DNA of 64,000 nt from an uncultured Prevotellaceae bacterium (GCA_902779455.1 CACZBS010000002.1:62001-126000), one strand, 5' to 3'; positions 28,646-37,893 are shown, numbered from the stretch's first letter. The notes: generated by a model from the sequence alone, not told the origin. Translations and numbers: made by a program.

Positions 28646-29621
28646 AATGTTCCTCATCGTCCTCATGGCCTTCGCCGTCCTCACATCCTGCTATCGTCAG
28701 GAGGTGCAGACCAGCGACGCCCTGCCCCTCACTGAGGATCAGATGGACTCCATCTCATTCTACACCACCCACCACTACACCCAGAACTACAACTTCCTCG
28801 TCCGTGCCGACTCGCTGCGCATCATCATCCAGATTCCCAGCGAGACCGTCTCAGGCATGCTCGTCGACACGACAACCGTCCTGCGGGGCGACCGCCTCGT
28901 CGTGGCCGACATCGTCATCATGCCCACTGACACCGTCGACAGCATCTGGGTGCAGGTGGCCCGCGACGAATGGACCATGGGCTGGCTCCACGAGAGCGAG
29001 CTCCTCGCCGCCGTCTCGCCTGACAACCCCATCTCGCAGTTCATCGACTCCTTCAGCGACAAGCATCTGCTCGTCATCCTGGCCCTCCTCGTCGTCGTCG
29101 GCGCGGCCCTGACCTTCCGCATCCTCTCGCGCCGCAATGCCAAGATGGTCCATTTCAACGACATTCCCTCCTTCTATCCCACGCTCCTCTGCCTCCTGGT
29201 GGCCGCTTCCGCCGTCTTCTATAGCTCCATCCAGCTCTTCAATCCCTCCTCCTGGCGTCACTATTACTATCATCCGACGCTCAACCCCTTCGCCGTACCC
29301 CTCCATCTCGGGCTCTTCCTGGCTTCAGTCTGGGCCATGCTCATCGTCGCCATGGCCGCCTTCGACGATGTGCGGCGCCAGCTCCAGCCTGCCGACGCCT
29401 TCTTCTATGCCCTCAGCCTCGTGGGCGTCTGTGCCGTCTGCTATGTCGTCTTCAGCGTCACCACCCTCTACTACCTGGGCTATCCCCTCCTCTTGGCCTA
29501 CGTCCTCTTCGCCGTCCGACGCTATTTCAGCACCTCGCGCCCCCGCTATCGCTGCGGCCGTTGTGGCGGGCCGCTCCATCAGAAGGGTCTCTGCCCGCGT
29601 TGCGGGGCCTACAACGAGTAG
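28638..29621 (+). CDS. Membrane lipoprotein with C-terminal zinc ribbon, unknown function
   Basis: A 327-residue protein with a lipoprotein-like start (MRRMFLIVLMAFAVLTSC, cysteine at 18). It has an extracellular beta-rich domain (~20-135), a membrane helix (~138-158; LLVILALLVVVGAALTF), three or four more hydrophobic helices (~176-310) and a zinc ribbon at the C-terminus (CGRCGGPLHQKGLCPRCG). The ribbon places that end in the cytoplasm. It overlaps the U32 gene by 8 bp, suggesting translational coupling. No family recognised beyond these parts; a stress-sensing or membrane-quality role is only a guess. Confidence 0.8.
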   Translation: MRRMFLIVLMAFAVLTSCYRQEVQTSDALPLTEDQMDSISFYTTHHYTQNYNFLVRADSLRIIIQIPSETVSGMLVDTTTVLRGDRLVVADIVIMPTDTVDSIWVQVARDEWTMGWLHESELLAAVSPDNPISQFIDSFSDKHLLVILALLVVVGAALTFRILSRRNAKMVHFNDIPSFYPTLLCLLVAASAVFYSSIQLFNPSSWRHYYYHPTLNPFAVPLHLGLFLASVWAMLIVAMAAFDDVRRQLQPADAFFYALSLVGVCAVCYVVFSVTTLYYLGYPLLLAYVLFAVRRYFSTSRPRYRCGRCGGPLHQKGLCPRCGAYNE

Positions 29622-29671
29622 GGCGCGTGGCGGGCGATTCGTACTAAAAAGAAGCCTTTTTGTTGAATAGT

Positions 29672-29703
29672 TTTGGCTGTTCGCATCTTTTTCCCTACTT
29701 TTG
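29672..29703 (+). promoter_or_regulatory. Promoter of the dockerin-bearing beta-helix gene
   Basis: TTTG (29672-29675), 20 bp, TACTTTTG (29696-29703), before the ATG at 29727. It excludes the upstream extension of the frame to 29673. Confidence 0.85.
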
Positions 29704-29726
29704 CAACATCCAAAACGATCATCATT

Positions 29727-32700
29727 ATGAAAAGATTCTTGATTTCTTTAGCCCTTCTATGTTGTGCCCTATGGGCATCACCCAAGTATATAGGCGACGT
29801 CAACGGCGACGGCGTCATCGACATTGCCGACGTGACGGCGATGGTCAGTCTGCTCCTCTCGCCTGACAACAGCGCGGCCGTCGACACACGCCTCACTGAT
29901 GTCGACGGCAACGGAGCCCTCGGCCCCGGCGACCTCTCGGCCCTGGTCGACATCATCCTCGGACGCGCCACCGCCCAGCAGCTCGAGGGCGCAGCTGCCG
30001 ACACGCTCTTCATCCGCTTCACTGACCAGGCCGTCACCTACGACCTCCCTACGGCTTGGCAAGATGACGTCAGCGTGCGCGTGAGCGGCACAGATGTCGT
30101 CGTCGACAATTCGAACGTCACTGACGAATACGTCACCCTTCTCTCCGGCTCGTGCCAGAGCGGCTCGTTCATATACAACGGCTCCTTCAAGACCACCATC
30201 GTGCTGGCCGGACTGACGCTGACGAATCCCTCAGGCGCTGCCATCGACATCGAGGACGGCAAGCGCGTCAGCCTCGAGCTGGCCGACGGCACGGCGAACA
30301 CCCTCGCTGACGGCGCGGGCTCGCAGAAGGCAGCCCTCTACTGCAAGGGCCACCTGGAGATCAGCCGTGGCGGCTCGCTCACCGTGGCGGGCAGCGTCAA
30401 GCATGCCATCAGCGCCAAGGAATACATCGAGCTGAAGAAGACCACGGGCCTGATCACCCTGACTGCCGCCCCCGGCGACGCCATCCATGCTGGCCAGTAC
30501 TACATGCAGAAGGGCGGGCAGGTCGTCGTGCGCAGCGGCGTCATGGGCGACGGCATCCAGGCCGAGGCCCGTCTGGCAGGCGACGAATACGACGGCCAGA
30601 TGATGATCAGCGGCGGCACCGTCGACATCACCCTCGCGGGCAGCGACGTGGCAGGCCTCAAGGCCGACTCGCTGCTCAGCGTCACGGGCGGCCAGGTCAC
30701 CATCGTCACCACGGGCGACGACGCCAAGGGCCTCAAGTCGAAGGCGAACATCAGCGTCGCGGACGGCACCATCGACGTCACTCAGAGCGGCGGCTACATC
30801 ATCAGCGAGGTAGCCACCACGGACGGCACCGTCCAGGAGGACCCCAGCTTCTCGGCTGCCCTCAAGGCCGACTCGATGATCATCGTCAGCGGCGGCACCA
30901 TCCACGTCAACTCCACGGCTGAAGGTGGCCGAGGACTCAATGCTGACAAGGGCATCAGCGTCACGGGCGGACAGCTGCAGATTGATGCCAACGGGCCTGG
31001 CGGCACACTCGACCTCAGCTCCACCGCCACCATGGCGGCCAAGAGCTTCCGCCTCTACGTCGCCCTGCCTGCCTCCTACGGCTATCAGCCCTCTGCCTGG
31101 ACCAACGTCTATCTCTACGACGCCTCGACTGACAGTCAGGTCGCCGCACTGGCCGACCAGAAAAGCTTCACCATAGGCGGCACCACCACCACCTTCTATT
31201 ACTACGACTTCAAGTCAGCCACCAGTGGCACCTATTATCTCAAGAGCGACGACTACACCAGCGGCGGCGGAGGATGGGGCGGCAGCACGTCCTACACCAT
31301 CCGCTCGGCCGACATCACGCTCAACATGACGGGCAGCGACGCCTTCTACAGCATTGCAAGCACCTATCAGACGTCTAACCGCACCACGCGCACCTACGCC
31401 GTCAGCAACGTCACCTCCACTTGGGCCAATGCCGTCTCAGCCAGCGAGGAGGGCGAGACCTACAAGGCCTGCTGCCTGAAGAGCGACGCCCTCGTCAGCA
31501 TCGCCGCCGCCACCCTCACGCTGACCCACTCAGGGACGATGAGCAAGGGCATCAAGGCTCCGACAGTCAATATCGCTGCCGATGCCGACATCACGGACAC
31601 CGCCGCAGGCTCCTACATGATCGTGGGCACTGACCCCGCTTACTCCACGGCCGTCAAGTGCGACCACTACGTCGGCTCCGACGGACGCCTGACCATCAAG
31701 GCCACGGGCAGCGCCTCGCGAGGCATCTCCGCCGACAGCACCTTGACCATCACGGGCGGCACTTACGACATCACCCTCACCGGCGACGGCGCCACCTATA
31801 CTGGCGACGGCTCAACCGAAGGTGTCGGCTCGCGCGGACTCAAGAGCGACGGCGACATGACCCTCAAGGGCGGCGACATCACCATCAACAGCTCCGCACG
31901 CGGAGGCAAGGGCATCAAGGTGGGCACGAGCAGCCGCAGCGGAGCACAGGGCGCACGCCTCGTCGTCGGCGATGCCGCCAGCATCGGCCAGGGGCCTGTG
32001 CTCAGCGTCACGACCACTGGCGCCTATCTCGCCTCAGAGTCCTCTGGCGGACAAGGAGGATGGGGGGGACCCGGCGGAGGCATGATGGACAGCGGCTTCA
32101 TCGGCAGCACCAAGGCCGTCAAGGTGATGGGGCCTGTCGAGGTCTATGGCGGCACCGTCAGCCTCGCCACCTCCACCCAAGGCGCCGAGGGCCTGGAGAG
32201 CAAGCACACCATCACCATCTACGGCGGCTCGCTCCAGAGCAGCGCCTACGACGATGCCATCAATGCCGCCTCGACCATCACCTTCAATGGCGGCTATGTC
32301 TGGGCCCACGCCTCCAACAATGATGCCATCGACTCCAACGACGCCTCGACGGGCATCGTCATCAACGACGGTGTCGTCATCGCCTCAGGATCGTCAAGCC
32401 CCGAGGAAGGCTTCGACTGCGACAATGCTGCCTTCCAGCTCAACGGCGGCGTCGTCATCGGCACGGGCGGATCGCAAGGCGGCGGCGGTGGCGGCGGCGG
32501 AAAGCCCACCAGCGCCCGTCAGCCCTACGTCACGCTCTCCTCCGTGTCGCTCAGCGCCTCCACCTATGTCAGTCTGAAGGACGCCTCGGGCAGCGTCGTC
32601 TGCTCCTATCGCATACCCCAGACCACCTCGCAGGCCATGTTGCTCATGAGTGCGCCGCAGCTCTCCTCGGCCAGCCGCGCCACCGTCGTCTATGGCAGCA

Positions 32701-32804
32701 CGGCCGTCAGCAATCCTGCCACCAGCCACTGGGACGGCGTCTATACCACGGGCGCTACGCTCACGGGGGGATCATCGATCAGCGTCACGCCCACTGGGGG
32801 ATAA
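29727..32804 (+). CDS. Large exported Cthe_2159-like beta-helix protein with N-terminal dockerin-type domain
   Basis: A 1025-residue secreted protein: signal MKRFLISLALLCCALWAS, then a type I dockerin-like pair of calcium loops (GDVNGDGVIDIADVTAMVSL and TDVDGNGALGPGDLSALVDI, residues ~21-85). Long beta-helix repeats follow, typical of the DUF4353/Cthe_2159 family (YDGQMMISGGTVDIT, KGLKSKANISV, NDAIDSNDAS, SPEEGFDCDN), with Gly-rich inserts (GGGGWGG, GGGGGGGGKP). It is a paralogue of the 17136 gene, with matching ends (DAINAAS/DCINSAG, SPEEGFDCD/APEEGIDCD). No cohesin is seen in the window. Likely cell-surface glycan binding. Confidence 0.87.
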   Translation: MKRFLISLALLCCALWASPKYIGDVNGDGVIDIADVTAMVSLLLSPDNSAAVDTRLTDVDGNGALGPGDLSALVDIILGRATAQQLEGAAADTLFIRFTDQAVTYDLPTAWQDDVSVRVSGTDVVVDNSNVTDEYVTLLSGSCQSGSFIYNGSFKTTIVLAGLTLTNPSGAAIDIEDGKRVSLELADGTANTLADGAGSQKAALYCKGHLEISRGGSLTVAGSVKHAISAKEYIELKKTTGLITLTAAPGDAIHAGQYYMQKGGQVVVRSGVMGDGIQAEARLAGDEYDGQMMISGGTVDITLAGSDVAGLKADSLLSVTGGQVTIVTTGDDAKGLKSKANISVADGTIDVTQSGGYIISEVATTDGTVQEDPSFSAALKADSMIIVSGGTIHVNSTAEGGRGLNADKGISVTGGQLQIDANGPGGTLDLSSTATMAAKSFRLYVALPASYGYQPSAWTNVYLYDASTDSQVAALADQKSFTIGGTTTTFYYYDFKSATSGTYYLKSDDYTSGGGGWGGSTSYTIRSADITLNMTGSDAFYSIASTYQTSNRTTRTYAVSNVTSTWANAVSASEEGETYKACCLKSDALVSIAAATLTLTHSGTMSKGIKAPTVNIAADADITDTAAGSYMIVGTDPAYSTAVKCDHYVGSDGRLTIKATGSASRGISADSTLTITGGTYDITLTGDGATYTGDGSTEGVGSRGLKSDGDMTLKGGDITINSSARGGKGIKVGTSSRSGAQGARLVVGDAASIGQGPVLSVTTTGAYLASESSGGQGGWGGPGGGMMDSGFIGSTKAVKVMGPVEVYGGTVSLATSTQGAEGLESKHTITIYGGSLQSSAYDDAINAASTITFNGGYVWAHASNNDAIDSNDASTGIVINDGVVIASGSSSPEEGFDCDNAAFQLNGGVVIGTGGSQGGGGGGGGKPTSARQPYVTLSSVSLSASTYVSLKDASGSVVCSYRIPQTTSQAMLLMSAPQLSSASRATVVYGSTAVSNPATSHWDGVYTTGATLTGGSSISVTPTGG

Positions 32805-32963
32805 CTAAAAAACAGGGGAATGTCGGTGTGATGCCAAGATTCTATTTCTTTCGTGCGAATAATAATTCTTGGCGCATCCAACAAACCCTGTGGGTAGAGG
32901 GTGTCAATATCAGAAATCCGTATTCGTGTCATTCACGATCTTTCTAAATAGCGTGTGACACAC
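32805..32963. other. AT-richer intergenic spacer between convergent genes
   Basis: Between the beta-helix gene and the fabG terminator. A weak inverted repeat (GATGCCAAGA near 32831, TCTTGGCGCATC near 32868) may end the upstream transcript. A 63-codon reading frame on the minus strand (32741-32932) is judged spurious. Nothing else is recognisable. Confidence 0.5.
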
Positions 32964-32998
32964 AAAAAAAGCGCCGTAGATTATACGAACTACGACGC
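32964..32998 (-). terminator. Terminator of fabG
   Basis: On the minus strand a 9-bp stem (32998-32990 with 32979-32971, one G-T pair) is followed by seven Ts (32970-32964), 22 bp past the fabG stop. Confidence 0.85.
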
Positions 32999-33019
32999 AA
33001 TATATGGAAAGGGCCATTT

Positions 33020-33757
33020 TTACATGTTCATGCCTCCATCCACTTGGATAACCTGTCCGCTGATGTAGCTCGACATATCGCTGGCTAAAAAAACGGCGCA
33101 GTTAGCAATGTCGTCGACGGTGCCGCCACGGCGCAATGGAATCTTCTGGCACCATTCCTTGCGCACCTCGTCGCTCAAAGCCTGTGTCATGGCTGTGTCG
33201 ATAAAGCCGGGGGCGATGGCGTTAGCACGAATACCCTTAGGCCCCATCTCTTGTCCGATCGACTTGGCCAGAGCAATCAGTCCGGCCTTTGAGGCTGCAT
33301 AGTTTGCCTGGCCGGCATTGCCGTGAACGCCAACCACTGATGCCATATTGATAATCGAACCATTGCGCTGGCGCATCATCACTGGAACGCAGGCATGGAT
33401 GAAATTGAAGGCAGACTTGAGGTTGACGGCAATGACGGCGTCCCACTGCTGCTCTGACATGCGGAGCATCAGTCCGTCCTTTGTGATGCCAGCATTGTTG
33501 ACCAGAATATCAATCGAGCCGAACTCTTCTTTCACTTGTGCCACGACCTCTTCCGTCTGCTGGAAGTCAGCGGCGTTCGAAGCGTAGCTCTTCGCCTTCA
33601 CACCAAATGCTGCGATTTCTTTCTCTGTTTCTTCGTTGACGGCAAGGTCGGTGAATGCCACGTTAGCGCCTTCAGCGGCGAATTTCAGCGCAATCGCTTT
33701 TCCGATACCACGTGCTGCACCCGTAATCAGTGCAGTCTTTCCTTGTAATAATCCCAT
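33020..33757 (-). CDS. fabG: 3-oxoacyl-[acyl-carrier-protein] reductase
   Basis: NADPH-dependent reductase of fatty-acid elongation, soluble. The 245-residue SDR protein has the Rossmann motif TGAARGIGKAIA, NNAG in ILVNNAGITKDGLMLRM, the catalytic YAASKAG with the preceding serine (INMASVVG), and the C-terminal YISGQVIQVDGGMNM that marks FabG. It lies 59 bp downstream of the TetR gene on the same strand, so the regulator may control it. Length and motifs are standard. Confidence 0.95.
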   Translation of the reverse strand: MGLLQGKTALITGAARGIGKAIALKFAAEGANVAFTDLAVNEETEKEIAAFGVKAKSYASNAADFQQTEEVVAQVKEEFGSIDILVNNAGITKDGLMLRMSEQQWDAVIAVNLKSAFNFIHACVPVMMRQRNGSIINMASVVGVHGNAGQANYAASKAGLIALAKSIGQEMGPKGIRANAIAPGFIDTAMTQALSDEVRKEWCQKIPLRRGGTVDDIANCAVFLASDMSSYISGQVIQVDGGMNM

Positions 33758-33816
33758 TTCTTAAATTTTAATGTTGTTATTGTTTGTTTTTATGATATGA
33801 TGCTAACTTTAAAAAT

Positions 33817-34404
33817 TCACTTGCTTTTACCAAGGGCGCCATAGACAAACTTAGCCACCTGAGGCTTTGTGTCTTCCTCCTTCATGCCATGGGCTATGCG
33901 GCCGTAGATGTAGGGCACCTCAAGGCCTTTGATGCAATAGTGGGTGATGTCGGCCACCAGATTGACGTTCTCAATGTCGAACTCGCCGTCTTCCTTACCC
34001 TCAGCAAACACCTTACGAAATAGCTCCACTTCCGCCAGGTCGAAGTGCTTGCGCACTTTCTCTACCATCCAGATGTTGCGGAAAAACTCCGCTCTCAGGT
34101 TACCGTTGCGCACCACCGTCTCGCGAATCATACTCAGATGAGTATAGATCAGCTCTATGACCTTTTCCTGAGGACTAATCTTTCGGGCTGCCACTTCGTC
34201 GAGCTTATCGCTAAGACGCTCCAGTTCCGTCTCAATGACAGCGTAATAGATATCCTCCTTCGACTTGAAGTAGGTGTAAAGCGTACGTCGGCCTTTGCCC
34301 GATGCTTGAGCAATGTCGTTCATCGTTGTGTTCTCCAGACCGTTCTTGGCGAAGAGCTGTCGAGCCACATCGACCAGCAATTGTCTAGTTTTAGATATTG
34401 ACAT
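33817..34404 (-). CDS. TetR/AcrR family transcriptional regulator
   Basis: A 195-residue repressor-type protein. The N-terminal helix-turn-helix is clear (LLVDVARQLFAKNGLENTTM, then DIAQASGKGRRTLYTYFKSK), followed by an all-helical ligand domain. The ATG at 34404 is chosen because an upstream in-frame ATG (34452) overlaps the -7 promoter box. It precedes fabG by 59 bp, so control of fatty-acid synthesis, as in FabR-like circuits, is plausible but inferred from position only. Confidence 0.88.
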   Translation of the reverse strand: MSISKTRQLLVDVARQLFAKNGLENTTMNDIAQASGKGRRTLYTYFKSKEDIYYAVIETELERLSDKLDEVAARKISPQEKVIELIYTHLSMIRETVVRNGNLRAEFFRNIWMVEKVRKHFDLAEVELFRKVFAEGKEDGEFDIENVNLVADITHYCIKGLEVPYIYGRIAHGMKEEDTKPQVAKFVYGALGKSK

Positions 34405-34449
34405 GTCAATTTCCTTCCATTTTTGTTTGCACACAGATGATTTCGTGTG

Positions 34450-34480
34450 CAAAAATACCTCTTTTTATTGAATTGAGCAA
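34450..34480 (-). promoter_or_regulatory. Promoter of tetR-fabG
   Basis: On the minus strand TTG (34480-34478), 20 bp, TATTTTTG (34457-34450), giving a leader of about 40 nt. Confidence 0.8.
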
Positions 34481-34527
34481 GTTTTTTCGAGGAAAATGTG
34501 GCGAAAGGCAAAAAAGGTGCGCAAAAA

Positions 34528-34559
34528 TTTGCATATTAAAAAAAAAAGCAGTACCTTTG
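34528..34559 (+). promoter_or_regulatory. Promoter of the initiator tRNA gene
   Basis: TTTG (34528-34531), a 20-bp A-rich spacer, TACCTTTG (34552-34559), ending 21 bp before the tRNA. Confidence 0.85.
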
Positions 34560-34580
34560 CACTCGCAAAACGATAAAAAT

Positions 34581-34653
34581 CGCGGAGTGGAGCAGTTGGT
34601 AGCTCGCCAGGCTCATAACCTGGAGGTCGCATGTTCGAGTCCTGCCTCCGCAA
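34581..34653 (+). tRNA. Initiator tRNA-fMet (CAU)
   Basis: A 73-nt cloverleaf with anticodon CAU in the loop CUCAUAA. The 5' base C1 faces A72, the mismatch that marks initiator tRNA, and the D-arm (GAGCAGUUGGUAGCUC) matches fMet. Acceptor pairs 2-7 are GCGGAG/CUCCGC. The anticodon stem is CCAGG/CCUGG, so position 29-41 is A-U where initiators usually have G-C. The T-stem (GCAUG/CCUGC) has one U-C mismatch. CCA is not encoded (the DNA continues CTA). No other tRNA is nearby. Confidence 0.93.
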
Positions 34654-34657
34654 CTAA

Positions 34658-34697
34658 AGTCGGGTAATTGGCTGAAATTCAGCAAATTGTCCGACTT
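34658..34697 (+). terminator. Long imperfect hairpin after the initiator tRNA
   Basis: The arms AAGTCGG/CCGACTT, AATT/AATT and GCTGA/TCAGC stack into a stem of nearly 20 positions with few mismatches. It starts 5 nt after the tRNA and probably ends its transcript or guides 3' processing. Confidence 0.65.
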
Positions 34698-34749
34698 AGC
34701 GTTTTGAGCAGGGACTCAAATGGGACGTTTAACGATTCCATGTTATAAT

Positions 34750-34787
34750 ATAAGGGATGTGACTCGAAGTAGAGGCACATCCCTTAT
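34750..34787. terminator. Terminator hairpin downstream of proS
   Basis: A perfect 12-bp stem (ATAAGGGATGTG at 34750-34761 with 34776-34787) and 14-nt loop, between the tRNA (plus) and proS (minus, stop at 34821). It could serve both directions. Confidence 0.8.
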
Positions 34788-34820
34788 GTTTAATTAGGTG
34801 AATGTCCGTTTGGACCAGAA

Positions 34821-36302
34821 TCAGTAGCTGCGGGCGATGATGACGCGGTGTTTGGCGGGCTTGCCACTGACCATGTCGATGCCTGGCGTCTGCTCGTAGG
34901 CGAAGGGTACGCATCGAATAGTGGCCTGTGTGTCCTCCTTAATCTTTGCCTCGGTTTCAGCAGTGCCATCCCAATGGCAGAGGAAGAAGCCGCCGTCCTT
35001 GATGCGCTCCTTGAACTCTTCATAATTATCACATTCGTAGACATGTTCGTCGCGGAAGCGGCGAGCTTTCTCGAAAATATTCGCCTGGATATCGCCAAGA
35101 AGTTGCTCAACGTAATCGGCTATGCCTTCCAATGGGCGTGTTTCCTTTTCGAGTGTATCGCGACGCATGATTTCAATAGTGCCCTGTTCGAGATCGCGTG
35201 CTCCAAGGACGAGGCGCACAGGCACGCCTTTGAGCTCGTAGTCGGCAAACTTAAACCCAGGACGCTTATTGTCTGCGTCGTCAAACTTGATACTAATGCC
35301 CTTGGCGCGTAGCTGGGCGATGATGGGCTCAACCTCGCGGTTGACAATCTCCATCTGCTCAGGTTTGGTGGCGATGGGAATGATGACGACCTGGATGGGT
35401 GCGAGGCGTGGGGGCAGCACGAGACCGTTGTCGTCGGAGTGGGTCATGATGAGTGCGCCAATGAGGCGTGTCGAGACGCCCCACGATGTGGCCCAGACAT
35501 ATTCGGGCTTGTTCTCCTTGTTAAGATAAGTGACATCGAATGCCTTGGCAAAATTCTGGCCAAGGAAGTGCGAGGTGCCGCTCTGAAGGGCTTTTCCGTC
35601 CTGCATCATGGCTTCTATAGTATAGGTGTCAAGGGCTCCGGCGAACCGTTCTGTCTCGCTTTTGACACCTTGCAGCACGGGTACGGCCATCCACTGTTCA
35701 GCAAACTCGGCGTAGACCTTGAGCATCAGCTGAGCTTCGCGCTCGGCCTCCTCGCGGGTAGCATGTGCCGTATGGCCCTCTTGCCAAAGGAATTCTGAGG
35801 TGCGCAGGAAGGGACGGGTACGCATCTCCCATCGCATGACGTTGCACCACTGATTGCAGAGTAGTGGCAGGTCGCGCCAGGAATGGATCCAGTTCTTATA
35901 TGTGTTCCATATGATGGTCTCCGAAGTTGGGCGGATGATGAGTTCCTCTTCAAGCTTAGCAGCAGGATCGACCTCTACTCCGCTTTTGTCCTGCTTGGCG
36001 CGCAGGCGGTAGTGGGTCACGACAGCACATTCCTTGGCAAAGCCCTCGACGTGCTCAGCCTCGCGTGAAAGGAATGATTTGGGAATGAGCAGGGGGAAGT
36101 ATGCATTCTGAACTCCTGTTGCCTTGAACATACCGTCGAGCACACTCTGCATCTTCTCCCAAATGGCATAGCCATATGGCTTGATGACCATACAACCGCG
36201 CACGGCCGACTGCTCAGCCAGGTCGGCCTTCACCACGAGGTCATTATACCATTGGCTGTAATTCTCGCTCTGTTTTGTTAAATCTTTTAATTCTTTTGCC
36301 AT
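34821..36302 (-). CDS. proS: Proline--tRNA ligase (archaeal/eukaryote-type, short form)
   Basis: Charges tRNA-Pro. The 493-residue protein is the type lacking the INS editing domain: [19 protein letters not shown] near the N-terminus, the class II motif 2 region [31 protein letters not shown] (~155-185) and a C-terminal zinc-binding-like extension. [11 protein letters not shown]-type segment [17 protein letters not shown] marks the anticodon-binding region. Divergent from the OmpA gene with facing promoters between them. Bacteroidetes normally carry this form. Confidence 0.95.
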   Translation of the reverse strand: MAKELKDLTKQSENYSQWYNDLVVKADLAEQSAVRGCMVIKPYGYAIWEKMQSVLDGMFKATGVQNAYFPLLIPKSFLSREAEHVEGFAKECAVVTHYRLRAKQDKSGVEVDPAAKLEEELIIRPTSETIIWNTYKNWIHSWRDLPLLCNQWCNVMRWEMRTRPFLRTSEFLWQEGHTAHATREEAEREAQLMLKVYAEFAEQWMAVPVLQGVKSETERFAGALDTYTIEAMMQDGKALQSGTSHFLGQNFAKAFDVTYLNKENKPEYVWATSWGVSTRLIGALIMTHSDDNGLVLPPRLAPIQVVIIPIATKPEQMEIVNREVEPIIAQLRAKGISIKFDDADNKRPGFKFADYELKGVPVRLVLGARDLEQGTIEIMRRDTLEKETRPLEGIADYVEQLLGDIQANIFEKARRFRDEHVYECDNYEEFKERIKDGGFFLCHWDGTAETEAKIKEDTQATIRCVPFAYEQTPGIDMVSGKPAKHRVIIARSY

Positions 36303-36332
36303 GATTTATATAATAAATTTGAAATTTGGGTG

Positions 36333-36392
36333 CAAAGTTACAAAATAATTACGAATTACGTGTGCTGAATCAAGAACTTTTTTGTAACTTTG
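36333..36392. promoter_or_regulatory. Divergent promoter region proS / OmpA-lipoprotein gene
   Basis: Two TAACTTTG boxes back to back: minus strand at 36340-36333 for proS and plus strand at 36385-36392 for the OmpA gene. Their -33 elements fall in the 44-bp space between and are weak (TGTG at 36361 for the plus direction). Confidence 0.75.
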
Positions 36393-36440
36393 CACCGACT
36401 AAGCAGAATTATTGTTTAACTTTTAATATAATAAAAAGGT

Positions 36441-37115
36441 ATGAAGAAAATGAAAACAATGATCCTCGCTCTGTGCGGAGGAATGGTAATGATGGGTTGC
36501 AACAACCTGGCTAAGGGTACGACAATTGGTGCTGCAGGTGGTGCCCTGCTGGGTGCTGTGGTCGGTAAGATTGCTGGCAACACCGCTGTCGGCGCTGCCG
36601 TCGGTACTGCTGTAGGTGCTGGCACAGGCGCTCTCATTGGCAAGCATATGGATAAGGTTAAGGCTCAGGCTGAGGCTGTGCAGAACGCTCAGGTGGAGCA
36701 GATTACCGATGCTAACGGTCTGCAGGGCGTGAAGGTGACCTTCGACTCTGGTATTCTTTTCGCTACCAACTCGTCGACGCTGAACGCTGCTTCGAAGGCT
36801 TCTCTGTCACAGTTTGCCAACGTGCTGAAGAACAATAGCGATTGCGATATCGCCATCTTCGGCCACACGGACAATACGGGTAGCGACGCTATCAACAACC
36901 CCCTGAGTGTAAAGCGCGCACAGGCCGTGGAGACCTATCTGAAGGGCCAGGGCGTCAGCTCCGTGCAGATCAAGCAGGTCGACGGTCAGGGTTCGACGAA
37001 CCCCGTCGCTGACAACTCGACGGCTGCCGGCCGCCAGCAGAACCGCCGCGTGGAGGTCTACATGTATGCTTCACAGGCTATGATCAACGCTGCCGAGGCA
37101 GGCACGCTCCAGTAA
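36441..37115 (+). CDS. OmpA-family lipoprotein with glycine zipper
   Basis: A 224-residue outer-membrane lipoprotein of the YiaD type. Lipobox VMMGC gives cysteine 20; residues ~25-75 are a glycine-zipper membrane segment (GAAGGALLGAVVGKIAG, GTAVGAGTGALIG); residues ~95-215 are an OmpA-like peptidoglycan-binding domain with FGHTDNTGSDAINNPLSVKRA and RRVEVYM. It anchors the outer membrane to peptidoglycan. It starts 48 nt after its -7 box; mtgA follows 25 bp downstream, linking two cell-wall functions. Confidence 0.93.
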   Translation: MKKMKTMILALCGGMVMMGCNNLAKGTTIGAAGGALLGAVVGKIAGNTAVGAAVGTAVGAGTGALIGKHMDKVKAQAEAVQNAQVEQITDANGLQGVKVTFDSGILFATNSSTLNAASKASLSQFANVLKNNSDCDIAIFGHTDNTGSDAINNPLSVKRAQAVETYLKGQGVSSVQIKQVDGQGSTNPVADNSTAAGRQQNRRVEVYMYASQAMINAAEAGTLQ

Positions 37116-37140
37116 TTGACAATCGAGATTTCTTTGGCAA

Positions 37141-37809
37141 TTGAAGATTATTAAAAGACTATTAATGAGAATCGTGGTGGCGTTCTTCGCTTCCACGATT
37201 CTTGCTGTTGTGGCCTATCGCTTTCTTCCCGTCTACGTCACGCCACTCATGATTATCAGAATGGTCCAGCAACAAGAGTTCAAGATGAGCCATCGCTGGG
37301 TGAGCATCAATGACATGTCGGACCAGATGCCTCTTGCTGTCATGGCCAGCGAGGACCAGCGATTCATGGCCCACCACGGCTTTGACTTCGAAGCCATCAA
37401 GGCAGCCGTCAAGCGCAACCGTGAGCACCCTGAGAAAAACCACCTGGGCGCCTCGACCATCAGCCAGCAGACTGCCAAGAACGTTTTTCTTTGGCCGGGC
37501 CGTTCATGGCTGCGCAAAGGTTTGGAGGCCTACTTTACTGTGCTCATTGAGCTCTGTTGGACGAAGGAGCGCATCATGGAGGTCTATCTCAACAGCATTG
37601 AGACAGGCCCGGGCATCTATGGTGTAGAGGCCGTCTCTCGCGAGCATTTCGGCACCTCGGCCAGTCAGCTCACGGCCGACCAGTGCGCCCTCATTGCTGC
37701 CACGCTTCCTAATCCCCGACGTTTCAGTTCGGCCAATCCCAGCCGCTATGTGCTGAAGCGTCAGAAGCAGATCCGCCGCCAGATGCGCAACGTCAGTTTC
37801 ACGGATTAG
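37141..37809 (+). CDS. mtgA: Monofunctional biosynthetic peptidoglycan transglycosylase
   Basis: Polymerises lipid II into glycan strands (GT51) from the inner membrane. Motifs are visible in order: [17 protein letters not shown] (with catalytic Glu), [21 protein letters not shown] and [33 protein letters not shown] membrane anchor lies at ~9-35. The start is uncertain: TTG at 37141 gives a basic KIIKRLLMR lead before the helix, while ATG at 37165 gives MRIVVAFF. No penicillin-binding transpeptidase domain follows, hence monofunctional. Probably co-transcribed with the OmpA gene. Confidence 0.92.
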   Translation: MKIIKRLLMRIVVAFFASTILAVVAYRFLPVYVTPLMIIRMVQQQEFKMSHRWVSINDMSDQMPLAVMASEDQRFMAHHGFDFEAIKAAVKRNREHPEKNHLGASTISQQTAKNVFLWPGRSWLRKGLEAYFTVLIELCWTKERIMEVYLNSIETGPGIYGVEAVSREHFGTSASQLTADQCALIAATLPNPRRFSSANPSRYVLKRQKQIRRQMRNVSFTD

Positions 37810-37885
37810 CCCCTTCATGCCCTTCTGTTTCCGTCCTACAATGAAAAAAGTCTGGAAGAAACGCTCGCATTTGAAAATAAAATAT

Positions 37886-37893
37886 TATCTTTG
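37886..37893 (+). promoter_or_regulatory. -7 box of the phosphohexomutase gene
   Basis: TATCTTTG matches TAnnTTTG, 37 nt before the ATG at 37931. No -33 box at the right distance. Confidence 0.55.

Noticed and set aside
32741-32932. 63-codon minus-strand frame reading MTRIRISDIDTLYPQG
   Set aside because: Overlaps the end of the beta-helix gene and has no promoter. It looks like intergenic relic sequence rather than a gene.
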